Source: Azophilus sp965247035 (GTDB taxonomy: Bacteria > Pseudomonadota > Gammaproteobacteria > Pseudomonadales > Azotimanducaceae). Taken from it: a DNA stretch of 64,000 nt. The notes beneath the pieces were generated by a model. The model was not told the origin of the DNA. It saw only the letters and a list, made by a program, of their open reading frames with translations, and did no database searches. Location: positions 186,001 to 250,000 of the forward strand of contig CBDFGJ010000003.1 in NCBI GenBank assembly GCA_965247035.1, read 5' to 3'. The position numbers and the translations under genes are program-made. Below are positions 43,529 through 52,292 of the stretch, piece by piece (within the stretch, counting starts at the first letter, position 1; every line of letters begins with the position of its first letter).

Positions 43529-44418
43529 GATTGAGTGATTTGCTAGAGCATGCACTATACAAAGATAATTTTTTATCTATTGAGGACTATTTGGAATTCC
43601 CGAAGTGGTATCTTGAGTTTATAAAAAATAATTTACAGGCTGTTATTGTTTCAAAGAATGAAAATCACTACCGATTCTTTCAGTACAAGAAAGACGGTTC
43701 TTATAACGTCACTCGCCCAATAAATTCGAATCTTCTTTATTCGCTTGAGGAATACGAGATTTCTTCTATAGCTTTTAAAAGTTGGGTTGAAAATATCAAG
43801 GATCAGGCATCGGATACACCTGAAAATAGGGCACTTATTAACAGATTGATTTACTCTGCTCAACAATCAATTGGAGCTTGTCTTGATGCTCTTCCAGCCA
43901 ATAAGTCAAATACTGCAAGAAAGATTAATGGTGATCTTTTTGAAAGATTTATAAGGTTGATTATCGACCGATGTGGTGTAGAAGTTACAGAAGGAACCAT
44001 TCTTGTTCCAGTAGAAGTTAATGGCCGAGAAGCCTTTAAAATGAAATATCAACATGATCTAAATTTATTTAAAAATGGGGGAGTCATGGCCATTGGTTCA
44101 GTAAAAACGTCTAGTAAAGATCGGTTAGATAAAATTTTTGTAGACAAGTTTTTATATAACCGATTAATTGAAAAGGATACACCGCATTTCGCTATTTTCT
44201 TAAATGATGTACAAAGAAAGGGACAAGAAGGGGAATATGGAATTAGTGCAACATTTCTACCAGGGCACTTCAAAGGATACACTGTTAAGCTAAATCCCTT
44301 AGATGGTGTTTATTATTGCGATATTTGTCCAAACATGATTTCTGAGCCTATTTTGAAAGATCATATAAAAAAATTTGATCATTTTGTGTTTTCAGACATG
44401 TGGAGTTTTGTTGAGTAA
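43525..44418 (+). CDS. Putative type II restriction endonuclease
   Basis: 297 residues, not assigned to a named family. It directly follows and overlaps the methyltransferase gene (ATGA). Candidate catalytic residues in a PD-(D/E)XK-like order are E140 ('NGDLFERF'), D178 ('QHDLNLF') and K194 ('GSVKTSS'). The residue two before the lysine is Ser, not Asp/Glu, so the active site would be a variant. The C-terminus has a Cys-x2-Cys ('YYCDICPNM'). Function is inferred mainly from position and AT-rich composition shared with the methyltransferase. Specificity unknown. Confidence 0.65.
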   Translation: MRLSDLLEHALYKDNFLSIEDYLEFPKWYLEFIKNNLQAVIVSKNENHYRFFQYKKDGSYNVTRPINSNLLYSLEEYEISSIAFKSWVENIKDQASDTPENRALINRLIYSAQQSIGACLDALPANKSNTARKINGDLFERFIRLIIDRCGVEVTEGTILVPVEVNGREAFKMKYQHDLNLFKNGGVMAIGSVKTSSKDRLDKIFVDKFLYNRLIEKDTPHFAIFLNDVQRKGQEGEYGISATFLPGHFKGYTVKLNPLDGVYYCDICPNMISEPILKDHIKKFDHFVFSDMWSFVE

Positions 44419-44460
44419 AAGCCTAACAATTCTGTCAACAGCGACCATTTTGATCTTTGC

Positions 44461-44870
44461 TTAAAAAGCAGCAAACCGCTTACTGAGATAGACTTTCATG
44501 GTCGGCCAAAAAAGCTCAGGATGAATTTCAAATGCAGGTCTTTGCCTGCTTCCTTCATTGATAAGAAGCTTCACCAAATAATCACCACAAACACCGGCAG
44601 CGAGATAACAAGCCCAAGCAGTATAAACCCGATTCGCGCCAGCCAAATTGTTTTTCCCATGCACCGTGTCCAGCTCCCAATCGCCGATGCGGGCTGTTTG
44701 CTCCACCAACCCGGGCGCTGCTCGATGGACACCCGATTGGGGCTCAAGCCCCGCCGCACCTTGCCACCGTAGCGTTTCCTCCACCCTTTCCGGCAGCGTA
44801 AGTGCTTATGCAGAAAACCGCCGTGGTGCTTGTCGTTGCGAATGTACCGGTGGATCCATCCATGGCTGAC
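44461..44870 (-). pseudogene. Decayed IS30-family transposase fragment
   Basis: Minus-strand frames give IS30 hallmarks in pieces: 'IHRYIRNDKHHGG', 'GWRKRYGGKVRRGL', then in another frame 'ARIGDWELDTVHGKNN', which carries the first catalytic Asp. At least one frameshift near 44700; the N-terminal HTH and the C-terminal part are absent. It borders the right side of the R-M cassette. Confidence 0.7.
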
Positions 44871-44885
44871 CGCAGTTGTTTGGAG

Positions 44886-45524
44886 TTACACCCAACACTC
44901 ATGGAAATATTCTCGATTCAAGGGAATAAACGTATCAGCGGCTTGAGCAATCTTATATCCAGAAGTTACGGATGCCACAAAAACCTTGCGTTCTGGTTTT
45001 GTTTCTTTCACTCTTTTGATTGCCGAAGTAAAGTCTCCATCCGCACTTAGCAAATAAGCCACGTCGTATTTATCTTCAAACGCCATGGAAACCATGTCGA
45101 TTGCAATCATAACATCCACCGCTTTTTCTACATACTGGCTTGATTTTTCGACAATTCCACGAAGTTCTTGAACAACATTTTCGGGAACCGATATGTCGGA
45201 ACGGAGTGCCAAAGCATTCAACCACTTCGTAAGGTGCTTGGCACTTTTGTTCGGACGCTGTTCGATTCTGCCGAGAAAATAGTTGACGCGGTCACACTTA
45301 TCCAGACGAGAAAGAAATTTTCGCTGAGTTTGATAGCGGGTCAGATCTCCTACTTGCTGAACTCGACCAATATAGTATCTCGTTTCAACCCATTCCCGCC
45401 CCATAACTAATTTTTGAGAAAGTTTTTCGTAATCCAATTCCTCTGCCGGCAGCTTTATGGATTTCATGCCATGGTAAAGATTGTTGCCGTCGACAAAAAT
45501 AACCGCTCGCTTGGCTGTGCTCAT
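44886..45524 (-). CDS. NYN domain (PIN-like) putative RNase
   Basis: A 212-residue LabA/DUF88-type protein. The acidic active-site residues are visible: D12 in 'VIFVDGNNLYHGM', the Asp pair in 'VDVMIAIDMVSMA', and 'YLLSADGDFTSAI', with a C-terminal 'VFVASVTSGYKIAQAADTFI'. NYN domains are metal-dependent ribonucleases. The ATG at 45524 has AGAAGG upstream. Its leader, starting 23 bp from the ATG, is a block of four identical hairpin repeats. It is flanked by an IS30 remnant, so it looks like a mobile or defence-type gene, but the function is inferred. Confidence 0.85.
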   Translation of the reverse strand: MSTAKRAVIFVDGNNLYHGMKSIKLPAEELDYEKLSQKLVMGREWVETRYYIGRVQQVGDLTRYQTQRKFLSRLDKCDRVNYFLGRIEQRPNKSAKHLTKWLNALALRSDISVPENVVQELRGIVEKSSQYVEKAVDVMIAIDMVSMAFEDKYDVAYLLSADGDFTSAIKRVKETKPERKVFVASVTSGYKIAQAADTFIPLNREYFHECWV

Positions 45525-45546
45525 TTTGCCACCTTCTTAAAAATGA

Positions 45547-45845
45547 AAACTCCGGCGTGTGTGTTGGGATTTAACCAGCACAGACCCCGGGGGGATTAAC
45601 ACCTTTCGGGTGCGGAAGGAAAACCCCGGCGTGTGTGTTGGGATTTAACCAGCACAGACCCCGGGGGGATTAACACCTTTCGGGTGCGGAAGGAAAACCC
45701 CGGCGTGTGTGTTGGGGTTTAACCAGCACAGACCCCGGGGGGATTAACACCTTTCGGGTGCGGAAGGAAAACCCCGGCGTGTGTGTTGGGGTTTAACCAG
45801 CACAGACCCCGGGGGGATTAACACCTTTCGGGTGCGGAAGGAAAA
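45547..45845. repeat. Four tandem 74-bp hairpin repeats upstream of the NYN gene
   Basis: Four units with a period of exactly 74 bp (CCGGC starts at 45552, 45626, 45700 and 45774) differ at only a few bases. Read on the minus strand, each unit forms an 18-position stem (CCCCGGGGTCTGTGCTGG with CCAACACACACGCCGGGG, 15 pairs) around a 7-base loop, TTAAATC in units 1-2 and TTAAACC in units 3-4, followed by TTTTCC. A smaller stem (CACC..GGTG around TTTCG) lies in the linker. There are no spacers between units, so it is not CRISPR. The minus-strand hairpins resemble weak terminators in the NYN leader. Confidence 0.92.
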
Positions 45846-45922
45846 CTATCAACAAAAATGTTTGTGGTCAAGCAGTAATTTCATACTTTATGATACGCCA
45901 AACCCCAAGCAAATTGTGTGAA

Positions 45923-46080
45923 GAATGGGCCAACGGTGCTTGTCGGCTGACGCTTCAGCTCGTGCCTGCGCCCATCCCCCGCACGACGACAGGGCCATGC
46001 GCCGGCAAGCAAGCCGCGCAAACCCATTCGGAACCCAGTAACAATCAGGCCCGCTCCGTTGAAGGCAGTTCCATGAAAGC
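45923..46080. repeat. MITE-like element, copy M2
   Basis: It shares with copy M1, in the same orientation, the blocks CAGCTCGTGC, TGCGCCCAT and CGACGACAGGGCCATGC and the flank GGAACCCAGT..CAGGCCCGCT. The terminal repeats are degenerate (GAATGGGC and CCCATTC at 45923 and 46023-46029). It lies between the hairpin array and recX, at the right border of the accessory region. Confidence 0.6.
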
Positions 46081-46119
46081 CACGGCGCCCGCCAAGTCCC
46101 CCGTTAGAAACTTGCGGCC

Positions 46120-46638
46120 CTAGCTGGGTGTGGGCAGCAACCGATGCACCAACTCAGCCGGGAAGCCCCTGCGGGCGAGAAAGCGGGCTTTGGCGGCGTA
46201 TTGTCCATCGCCGTTCTCGTCCGCTTCATCAAAATGGCTCCCCGAGCTCTCATCAATGCAGTTGGGGAACTTCTTGTGCAGGGCGCGGGCGGCCAACTCC
46301 AACCAGTAGTCGTCCGGCTGATTCAACGCCTCGGTGGCAAGGGCGGCGTCCACTTGGCGCTCAGCAAGCTCATTGCGGATGTACACCGGACCATAGCCCC
46401 GCCCAATGCGGCGGCGAACCAAGGCGACGGCGAACCTTGCGTCGCTCTGCAATCCTTGGTCCTGCAACTGCCGCAGCACCTTGGCCACTACATCGAACGA
46501 ATGGCCCTTGGCCCGGAGCTTGCCTGCAAGCTCCGCTTGGCCCTGTTCCCGTTGGCCGAGCAGGCGCAACGCCACATTCCTAGTTTGAACGCAAGCCAAA
46601 TCCGCAACGGAATCCGGGCGCGTCATTGAACGGCTCAA
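46120..46638 (-). CDS. recX: RecA regulator RecX
   Basis: A 172-residue protein of three-helix RecX repeats ('RNVALRLLGQREQGQAELAG', 'VLRQLQDQGLQSDARFAVAL', 'YIRNELAERQVDAALATEAL'). RecX binds RecA filaments and limits their extension. It lies 141 bp downstream of recA on the same strand, the usual arrangement. Its C-terminal ~45 residues contain an acidic insert ('FDEADENGDGQY') before the last repeat. The gene normally found next, alaS, is 30 kb away on the other side of the accessory region. Confidence 0.9.
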   Translation of the reverse strand: MSRSMTRPDSVADLACVQTRNVALRLLGQREQGQAELAGKLRAKGHSFDVVAKVLRQLQDQGLQSDARFAVALVRRRIGRGYGPVYIRNELAERQVDAALATEALNQPDDYWLELAARALHKKFPNCIDESSGSHFDEADENGDGQYAAKARFLARRGFPAELVHRLLPTPS

Positions 46639-46779
46639 TCAACCCGGCCCGGTTGCCCGGAGCTGTTCCGAAGTTGCCCTTGGTTGATGAAGACTTTGAT
46701 CAACTTCATCCCGGAATGGCTCTTCGCACGGCGGAAAATTCCATTGGTCCAAGGCCGATGAAGCAATCAGAGGGCCCTG

Positions 46780-47838
46780 CTAGGACTCCCCATCAACCGC
46801 CTTCTGCGGCAGAAGTTGGCTGCGGAGGGCACCTTCTATTTCCGCACGAATCGCCTGATTGTCCTGCAGGTAGTCGGCGGCGTTCTTGCGGCCCTGCCCG
46901 ATGCGTTCCGATTTGTACGCATACCAAGCGCCGGACTTATCGATGAGGCCCTGCTTGACGCCCAACTCCAGTATCTCTCCCATGCGGTTGATGCCATTGG
47001 CGTAAAGAATTTGGAACTCCGTTTGCCGAAAGGGCGGCGCCACCTTGTTCTTGACCACCTTCACCCGAGTCTCGTTGCCAACCACTTCATCCCCTTCCTT
47101 GACCGCGCCAATGCGGCGGATGTCCAAGCGCACGGATGAATAGAACTTCAATGCGTTGCCGCCGGTGGTGGTTTCCGGCGAACCGAACATCACGCCGATC
47201 TTTATGCGGATCTGGTTGATGAAGATCACTAGCGTATTGGATTGCTTGATGGAGCCGGTCATTTTGCGCAGGGCTTGGCTCATCAGGCGCGCCTGCAGGC
47301 CGACATGGGAATCCCCCATTTCCCCTTCGATTTCAGCCTTGGGCGTCAACGCCGCCACGGAGTCGATCACCACCACGTCCACGGCGCCGGACCGCACGAT
47401 CATGTCCGTAATTTCAAGCGCCTGTTCGCCCGTATCCGGCTGCGACACCAGAAGGTCATCAATATCCACGCCAAGCTTCTCCGCATAGATCGGGTCCAGG
47501 GCGTGCTCGGCGTCAATGAAAGCGCATACGCCGCCGCGCTTCTGCGCCTCGGCGATGATCTGCAAAGTTAAAGTTGTCTTGCCGGAGGATTCCGGGCCGT
47601 AGATCTCGACCACCCGGCCGCGGGGCAGCCCACCCACACCCAAGGCGATGTCAAGCCCCAAGGAGCCGGTGGAGATGGAGGGGACGGCAACCAGCTCCCG
47701 GTCGCCAAGCCGCATCATGGACCCCTTGCCGAACTGACGTTCAATCTGTGTCAGCGCGGCACCAAGGGCTCGTTTGCGGTTGGCGTCTGCCCGCGAGCCC
47801 TCCCCGGAATTCGCTTTTGAAGAAGTTGGCCCCGACAT
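46780..47838 (-). CDS. recA: Recombinase RecA
   Basis: About 352 residues. Walker A 'GPESSGKTTLTLQ', Walker B 'VDVVVIDSVAALTP', the L1/L2 DNA-binding loops ('EIEGEMGDSHVGLQAR', 'GVMFGSPETTTGGNAL') and the 'INQIRIKIG' segment are all present. It catalyses strand exchange and activates LexA cleavage. The ATG at 47838 gives a normal N-terminus with a short Ser/Gly-rich lead. No canonical CTG-N10-CAG LexA box was seen in the 280-bp spacer to mutS, so SOS control is unclear. recX follows. Confidence 0.98.
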   Translation of the reverse strand: MSGPTSSKANSGEGSRADANRKRALGAALTQIERQFGKGSMMRLGDRELVAVPSISTGSLGLDIALGVGGLPRGRVVEIYGPESSGKTTLTLQIIAEAQKRGGVCAFIDAEHALDPIYAEKLGVDIDDLLVSQPDTGEQALEITDMIVRSGAVDVVVIDSVAALTPKAEIEGEMGDSHVGLQARLMSQALRKMTGSIKQSNTLVIFINQIRIKIGVMFGSPETTTGGNALKFYSSVRLDIRRIGAVKEGDEVVGNETRVKVVKNKVAPPFRQTEFQILYANGINRMGEILELGVKQGLIDKSGAWYAYKSERIGQGRKNAADYLQDNQAIRAEIEGALRSQLLPQKAVDGES

Positions 47839-48118
47839 GATGTGGCCCAAGCAAAAATGATTGTTGACCGTATATGCCAATCACCGCAAAGGCAACACTT
47901 GAAAGGGGAATGGGGCAAAAACATTCATCTCGCACAGACCTCAGCGGCATTGACCGCAGGCGGCAATGGCGAACGTCCCGCATTACAAGGGATGATCTCT
48001 TTTCAGGCGAGTTGCGCAAGGCGGCCGGCCAGCCCGCAAGGTGCGAACGGCATGGCACCGAAGACCACGCCTTTCGATACTTGGTGCATTGATTGCGTTT
48101 AGGCGAAAATGGTGACGC

Positions 48119-50659
48119 ATGACCCAACCCCAGCACACTCCTATGATGCAGCAGTATCTCGGCATCAAGGCCCAGTACGCCGAGCACCTGTTGTTCTATC
48201 GCATGGGGGATTTTTACGAACTCTTCTACGAGGACGCCAAGCGCGCCTCGGAATTGCTCGACATCGCCCTGACCATGCACCGTGCGTCGGCCGGCACGCC
48301 CATTCCGATGTGCGGCGTGCCCGTGCAGTCGGTGGAGACCTATCTCATCAAGCTCGTGCGCTTAGGCGTCTCCGCCGCCATCTGCGAGCAAATCGGCGAT
48401 CCGGCCACCAGCAAGGGACCGGTGGAGCGTGGCGTGCGGCGCATCGTCACGCCCGGAACCCTGACCGAGGAGGCGCTGTTAGACAACAGCAGCGAGAGCA
48501 TCGTGCTCGGTGTGGCACCCACTGGCCGCGCCGCCGACAAGCGATACGGCCTCGCCATCCTCAACTTGGGCCGCGGCGAGCTAGCCACCCAAACCCTAGC
48601 TGGAGCTGATGACTTCAAGGCCGAAGTCGCTCGTTTGGAGCCAGCGGAAATTCTAGCCCCGCACGAACTGCCGGAACTGGCTGAGAAGCCCGTCCAGGTG
48701 CAGGACCCACTCAGCTTTGACCCGGACCTAGGCTTCCGTTTCCTATGCACGCACCTGGGCGTTCAGGATTTGCGCGGATTCGGCCTCGAACAGAGGGACC
48801 CGGCCATCGGCGCGGCGGCGGCGGTGCTGAAGTACGCCCAAGCCGCCCACTACCAAGAGCTGGCCTACATCGACCGCATCAGGCCCCTCACCAGCGACTC
48901 CCACCTGAAGCTTGATCCGCACAGCCGCCACAACTTGGAGATCGACCGCCGCGCCGACGGCAGTGAAGCCGACACCCTATTCGCCCTGATGAACAGCACC
49001 CGCACCGCAATGGGCGGCCGATTGATGCGTCGCTGGCTGAATGCACCAAGCGCCCGGCCGGAGCAAATCAGGCGAGGCCAAGATGCGGTAACCGTCCTGC
49101 TTGACGCCGGCATCCGGGACAGCCTACGCCAACGCTTGGATCAGGTGGGCGATATGGAGCGCATCGTGTCACGCATTGCCCTGCAATCGTCTCCACCCCG
49201 AGATCTAGCTCGCTTGCGCGCCGCCATCGGCGAGATTCCCGGCATCAGAACCCTGATTGAACCCTTGGTCGTTCCCCGGCTATCCGGCCTGATGGAGCAA
49301 ATGCCGGAGTTCATCGCCATTAAAGATCGGCTGGGCCGAGCTATCGTCGAAACCCCGCCCGCCACGATTCGGGACGGCGGCGTCATCGCCCCGGGCTACA
49401 ACGCCCAACTCGACGATCTGCGCGGGTTGGGCGAGCGAGCAGCGGATTGGCTGCGCGATCTGGAGGCGTCCGAACGGCAGCGAACTGGCATCAGCACACT
49501 CAAGGTGGGCTACAACCGGGTGCATGGCTACTATCTGGAGGCGTCCAAGACGGCGGCGCGAACGGTCCCCGCCGACTACATCCGACGCCAGACCTTGAAG
49601 CACGCCGAACGCTTCATCACCCCCGAACTCAAGTCATTCGAAGACCGGGCGTTAACCAGCCGCGCCCGGGCCCTGCAACTTGAGAAGTCCCTTTACGAGG
49701 AGTTGCTGGCGGGCTTCGCTAGCGAAATCGGCGCCCTGCGCCGCACTGCTGAGGCCCTGTCGGAACTGGACTGCCTCGCCTCACTGGCCGAACGGGCCGA
49801 GCGCTTAGGCTTGTCGGCACCAACCTTCACCACTGAGCCTGGCATCTCCATCACCGGCGGCTGGCATCCGGTCGTGCGCGAGGTGATGACGGAGGTCTTT
49901 GTGCCCAATGACCTGGAATTGAACGATGGCCAGCGCATGTTAATCATCACCGGCCCCAACATGGGCGGCAAATCCACCTACATGCGCCAGACCGCCTTGA
50001 TCGTGCTCTTGGCCTGCATTGGCAGCTACGTTCCGGCCGAGGCCGCGACCATAGGCCCGATCGATCGAATCTTCACCCGCATCGGCGCCGCCGATGACTT
50101 GACCGGAGGGCGCTCCACCTTCATGGTGGAAATGACGGAAACGGCCAACATTCTGAACAGCGCCACGGACCGAAGCCTCGTATTGCTTGATGAAATCGGC
50201 CGTGGCACCAGCACCTATGATGGCTTGGCCTTGGCGTTCGCCACCGCCCAGCACCTAGCCGAGACGCAGCGGGCGTTCACGCTGTTCGCCACCCATTACT
50301 TCGAACTGACCAGCTTGGCCCACAGCCTGCCGGCAACTGCCAACGTCCACCTCACCGCCACCGAATACCAGCAACAGGTGGTGTTCATGCACGAGGTTCG
50401 GCCCGGCCCGGCCGACCGCAGCTACGGCATCGACGTGGCGCGTCTGGCCGGTGTGCCCGCCGCCGTCATCGCCAAGGCCCGCAGCCGCTTAAGCGAACTG
50501 GAGTCACTGATCGAAAGCTCCCGCCAAGGCGACCTGTTCGCCCAAGCTCCAACAGTTGCAAAGGTCGATCCACTGCGAACCAAACTAGAGGCCATAAACC
50601 CCGACAGCCTCACCCCAAGGCAAGCCTTGGAATTGCTGTTTGAGTTGAAGGAACTGTAG
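48119..50659 (+). CDS. mutS: DNA mismatch repair protein MutS
   Basis: 846 residues, normal for MutS I. The mismatch-reading Phe-x-Glu is in 'YRMGDFYELFYEDA', followed by connector, lever and clamp domains and the ATPase with Walker A 'ITGPNMGGKSTYMRQTAL', signature 'DDLTGGRSTFMVEMTE' and Walker B 'LVLLDEIGRGTSTYDG'. It recognises mismatches and recruits MutL. Divergent from recA, a gene neighbourhood seen in several gammaproteobacteria together with fdxA, which here lies 8 kb downstream after inserted genes. Confidence 0.98.
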   Translation: MTQPQHTPMMQQYLGIKAQYAEHLLFYRMGDFYELFYEDAKRASELLDIALTMHRASAGTPIPMCGVPVQSVETYLIKLVRLGVSAAICEQIGDPATSKGPVERGVRRIVTPGTLTEEALLDNSSESIVLGVAPTGRAADKRYGLAILNLGRGELATQTLAGADDFKAEVARLEPAEILAPHELPELAEKPVQVQDPLSFDPDLGFRFLCTHLGVQDLRGFGLEQRDPAIGAAAAVLKYAQAAHYQELAYIDRIRPLTSDSHLKLDPHSRHNLEIDRRADGSEADTLFALMNSTRTAMGGRLMRRWLNAPSARPEQIRRGQDAVTVLLDAGIRDSLRQRLDQVGDMERIVSRIALQSSPPRDLARLRAAIGEIPGIRTLIEPLVVPRLSGLMEQMPEFIAIKDRLGRAIVETPPATIRDGGVIAPGYNAQLDDLRGLGERAADWLRDLEASERQRTGISTLKVGYNRVHGYYLEASKTAARTVPADYIRRQTLKHAERFITPELKSFEDRALTSRARALQLEKSLYEELLAGFASEIGALRRTAEALSELDCLASLAERAERLGLSAPTFTTEPGISITGGWHPVVREVMTEVFVPNDLELNDGQRMLIITGPNMGGKSTYMRQTALIVLLACIGSYVPAEAATIGPIDRIFTRIGAADDLTGGRSTFMVEMTETANILNSATDRSLVLLDEIGRGTSTYDGLALAFATAQHLAETQRAFTLFATHYFELTSLAHSLPATANVHLTATEYQQQVVFMHEVRPGPADRSYGIDVARLAGVPAAVIAKARSRLSELESLIESSRQGDLFAQAPTVAKVDPLRTKLEAINPDSLTPRQALELLFELKEL

Positions 50660-50742
50660 GAATCCATTTCCGACCGGCCTGATCTTTCGCTCCACAAGAC
50701 CTCAAAGCATCTCCTCCCCGACGGCCCCAGCAGGGAATGGGC

Positions 50743-50748
50743 TATAAT
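50743..50748 (+). promoter_or_regulatory. Putative -10 element for the AAA ATPase gene
   Basis: TATAAT lies 27 bp upstream of the ATG at 50776, which supports that start over the in-frame ATG at 50737. No clear -35 is seen 17 bp further up. Confidence 0.45.
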
Positions 50749-50775
50749 GGCCTTCCGCTCTTGCGGTCTCAGTCA

Positions 50776-52056
50776 ATGTTCGACCATTCAAAGCGCGAGT
50801 TGATCGAACGCCTGCGACAGCTGATGCACAGCGACCGTTCGCCGACACCGCCCGCCTTCGTCGGGCGGGAGCAGGAGATCGGCGATACGCTGGCGAAACT
50901 GCGGGCGGTGCGGAAGGACCCAACCGGTAGCGGGGTTGGCCTGACCATCGTGCTGCATGGCGCACCCGGCGCCGGCAAGACCGCGCTGCTTGCGGCGATT
51001 CAGCGGCGGGTCGCCCAGGAGTTCGCCGCGGCCGAGCCGGGGGAGCAACCGAAGGGTGTGTTTCTGATCAATGCGGCCCCGGCCTTATTCAACTCAGCCT
51101 GGGGCCTGTCCATGCGCCTGCTTCAATCTCTCTCGCCGGACGAACACGAGCGGGAGAGGCGCATTTACACTCGGTCGTTCGGCGCAAGCAGCGGTGTCGC
51201 CAGCCTCGTCACCGCCGGGGCCGAGCGTTCGTGGACCGAGCGTGACCCGGTGCCACATCGCGACATGGAATCTTGGCTTGAAGAGCACGCCCAGGCGTGG
51301 CGCAAAGCCGCCATCGTGCTGCTTTGCGACGAAGCGCAGGCTTTGTGCGCCGAGGCCACTGAGCAGTTGATGGCGCTGCACGGCGGGCGACATGGCGTGG
51401 CGGTGCTGTTGGTCTTTGCGGGATTGCCCAACACGCCAAGGATCTTGGCGGAATGCAAAATCTCCCGACTGGCGATGGGACAACCCCGGCACATCGGCAT
51501 CCTGCCGTTGGCGGACGCCATACGGGCCGCCCGCAAGGCGTTCGATGTGTTGGGGGTGGAGGGCATGGCGGCGGCCAAGGACCGTTGGGCCGAGCGCATG
51601 GGGGTGGAGAGCCAGGGCTGGCCGCAGCACTTGGCCAATTACCAAATCGCGGCCTACGAGGTCATCGCTGACAACCAAGGGGTGATCGACGGGGCCGACT
51701 TCGAGTCCATGCTCGCCGATGGGGCCTTGCGGCGCGAGTGGTACTACGAGCGGCGCATGGAGAGTCTTTCCCTAGCGGTAGAGGCGGTGCCGCCGGTCGC
51801 CCGGGCCCTCCAGCGCACTGCGAACGGCCTGACGATAATGGAGGCCAAGACGGCCGCGGCCCCCGTGCTCCATGCGCTCGGCCTCTCCTTCGCGGACTTC
51901 TACAGCGAGGGGATCAGGACCGGCGTGTTGACGGCCACGACGGGCGGGCGGGTTGGCATGGAGATTCCGACTTTTCGCGATTGGGCCGCCGCCCGGGCGC
52001 CAGCCCCGGAGCCGACCGACGCCCCGGACGGCCCCCGACGGGAAACCCGACGCTGA
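50776..52056 (+). CDS. AAA-16-type ATPase of unknown function
   Basis: 426 residues. An N-terminal helix is followed by 'FVGREQEIGDTLAKLRAV' and a Walker A 'GAPGAGKTAL' (G62-L71); Walker B is 'AIVLLCDEAQAL'. A sensor-like 'LLVFAGLPNTP' follows. The C-terminal ~150 residues look like a winged-helix region ('LEAVPPVAR'-like turn, 'LSFADFYSEGIRTGVLT') and end in a Pro/Ala/Arg-rich tail. The layout is that of ORC/CDC6- or STAND-like ATPases used in DNA transposition control, defence or signalling. No partner gene is adjacent, so no function is assigned. Confidence 0.7.
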   Translation: MFDHSKRELIERLRQLMHSDRSPTPPAFVGREQEIGDTLAKLRAVRKDPTGSGVGLTIVLHGAPGAGKTALLAAIQRRVAQEFAAAEPGEQPKGVFLINAAPALFNSAWGLSMRLLQSLSPDEHERERRIYTRSFGASSGVASLVTAGAERSWTERDPVPHRDMESWLEEHAQAWRKAAIVLLCDEAQALCAEATEQLMALHGGRHGVAVLLVFAGLPNTPRILAECKISRLAMGQPRHIGILPLADAIRAARKAFDVLGVEGMAAAKDRWAERMGVESQGWPQHLANYQIAAYEVIADNQGVIDGADFESMLADGALRREWYYERRMESLSLAVEAVPPVARALQRTANGLTIMEAKTAAAPVLHALGLSFADFYSEGIRTGVLTATTGGRVGMEIPTFRDWAAARAPAPEPTDAPDGPRRETRR

Positions 52057-52292
52057 CACAAGACACATGGGAAGCGCGGCGCCAACCCCGGGGATTCGGG
52101 GTGCCCCCTTATTCAGCTTGGGCGTAGGGCTGAGCGGACGAGCCCGCCAGTCAGCGGCTCAACGCCAACTTCAAACCAACCGCGCCGACGTGCGGCGCTG
52201 AAAACAGGCAAAACAACAATCAAGATGCCTATAATCCGCGCCTAGGATTTCGCTGCCAGCAAAGATCAACAGCGCTAGGGAGATCTTCCGAC

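Noticed and set aside
45547..45845. CRISPR array
   Set aside because: The 74-bp units are contiguous and near-identical with no variable spacers, and no cas gene is nearby.
45547..45845. Integron attC sites
   Set aside because: RTTTAAC and GTTGGG boxes occur, but the last base of the GTTRRRY core does not fit, units are in tandem without cassettes, and no integrase gene is seen.
47839..48118. LexA box in front of recA
   Set aside because: No CTG-N10-CAG match or close variant was found in the spacer on either strand.
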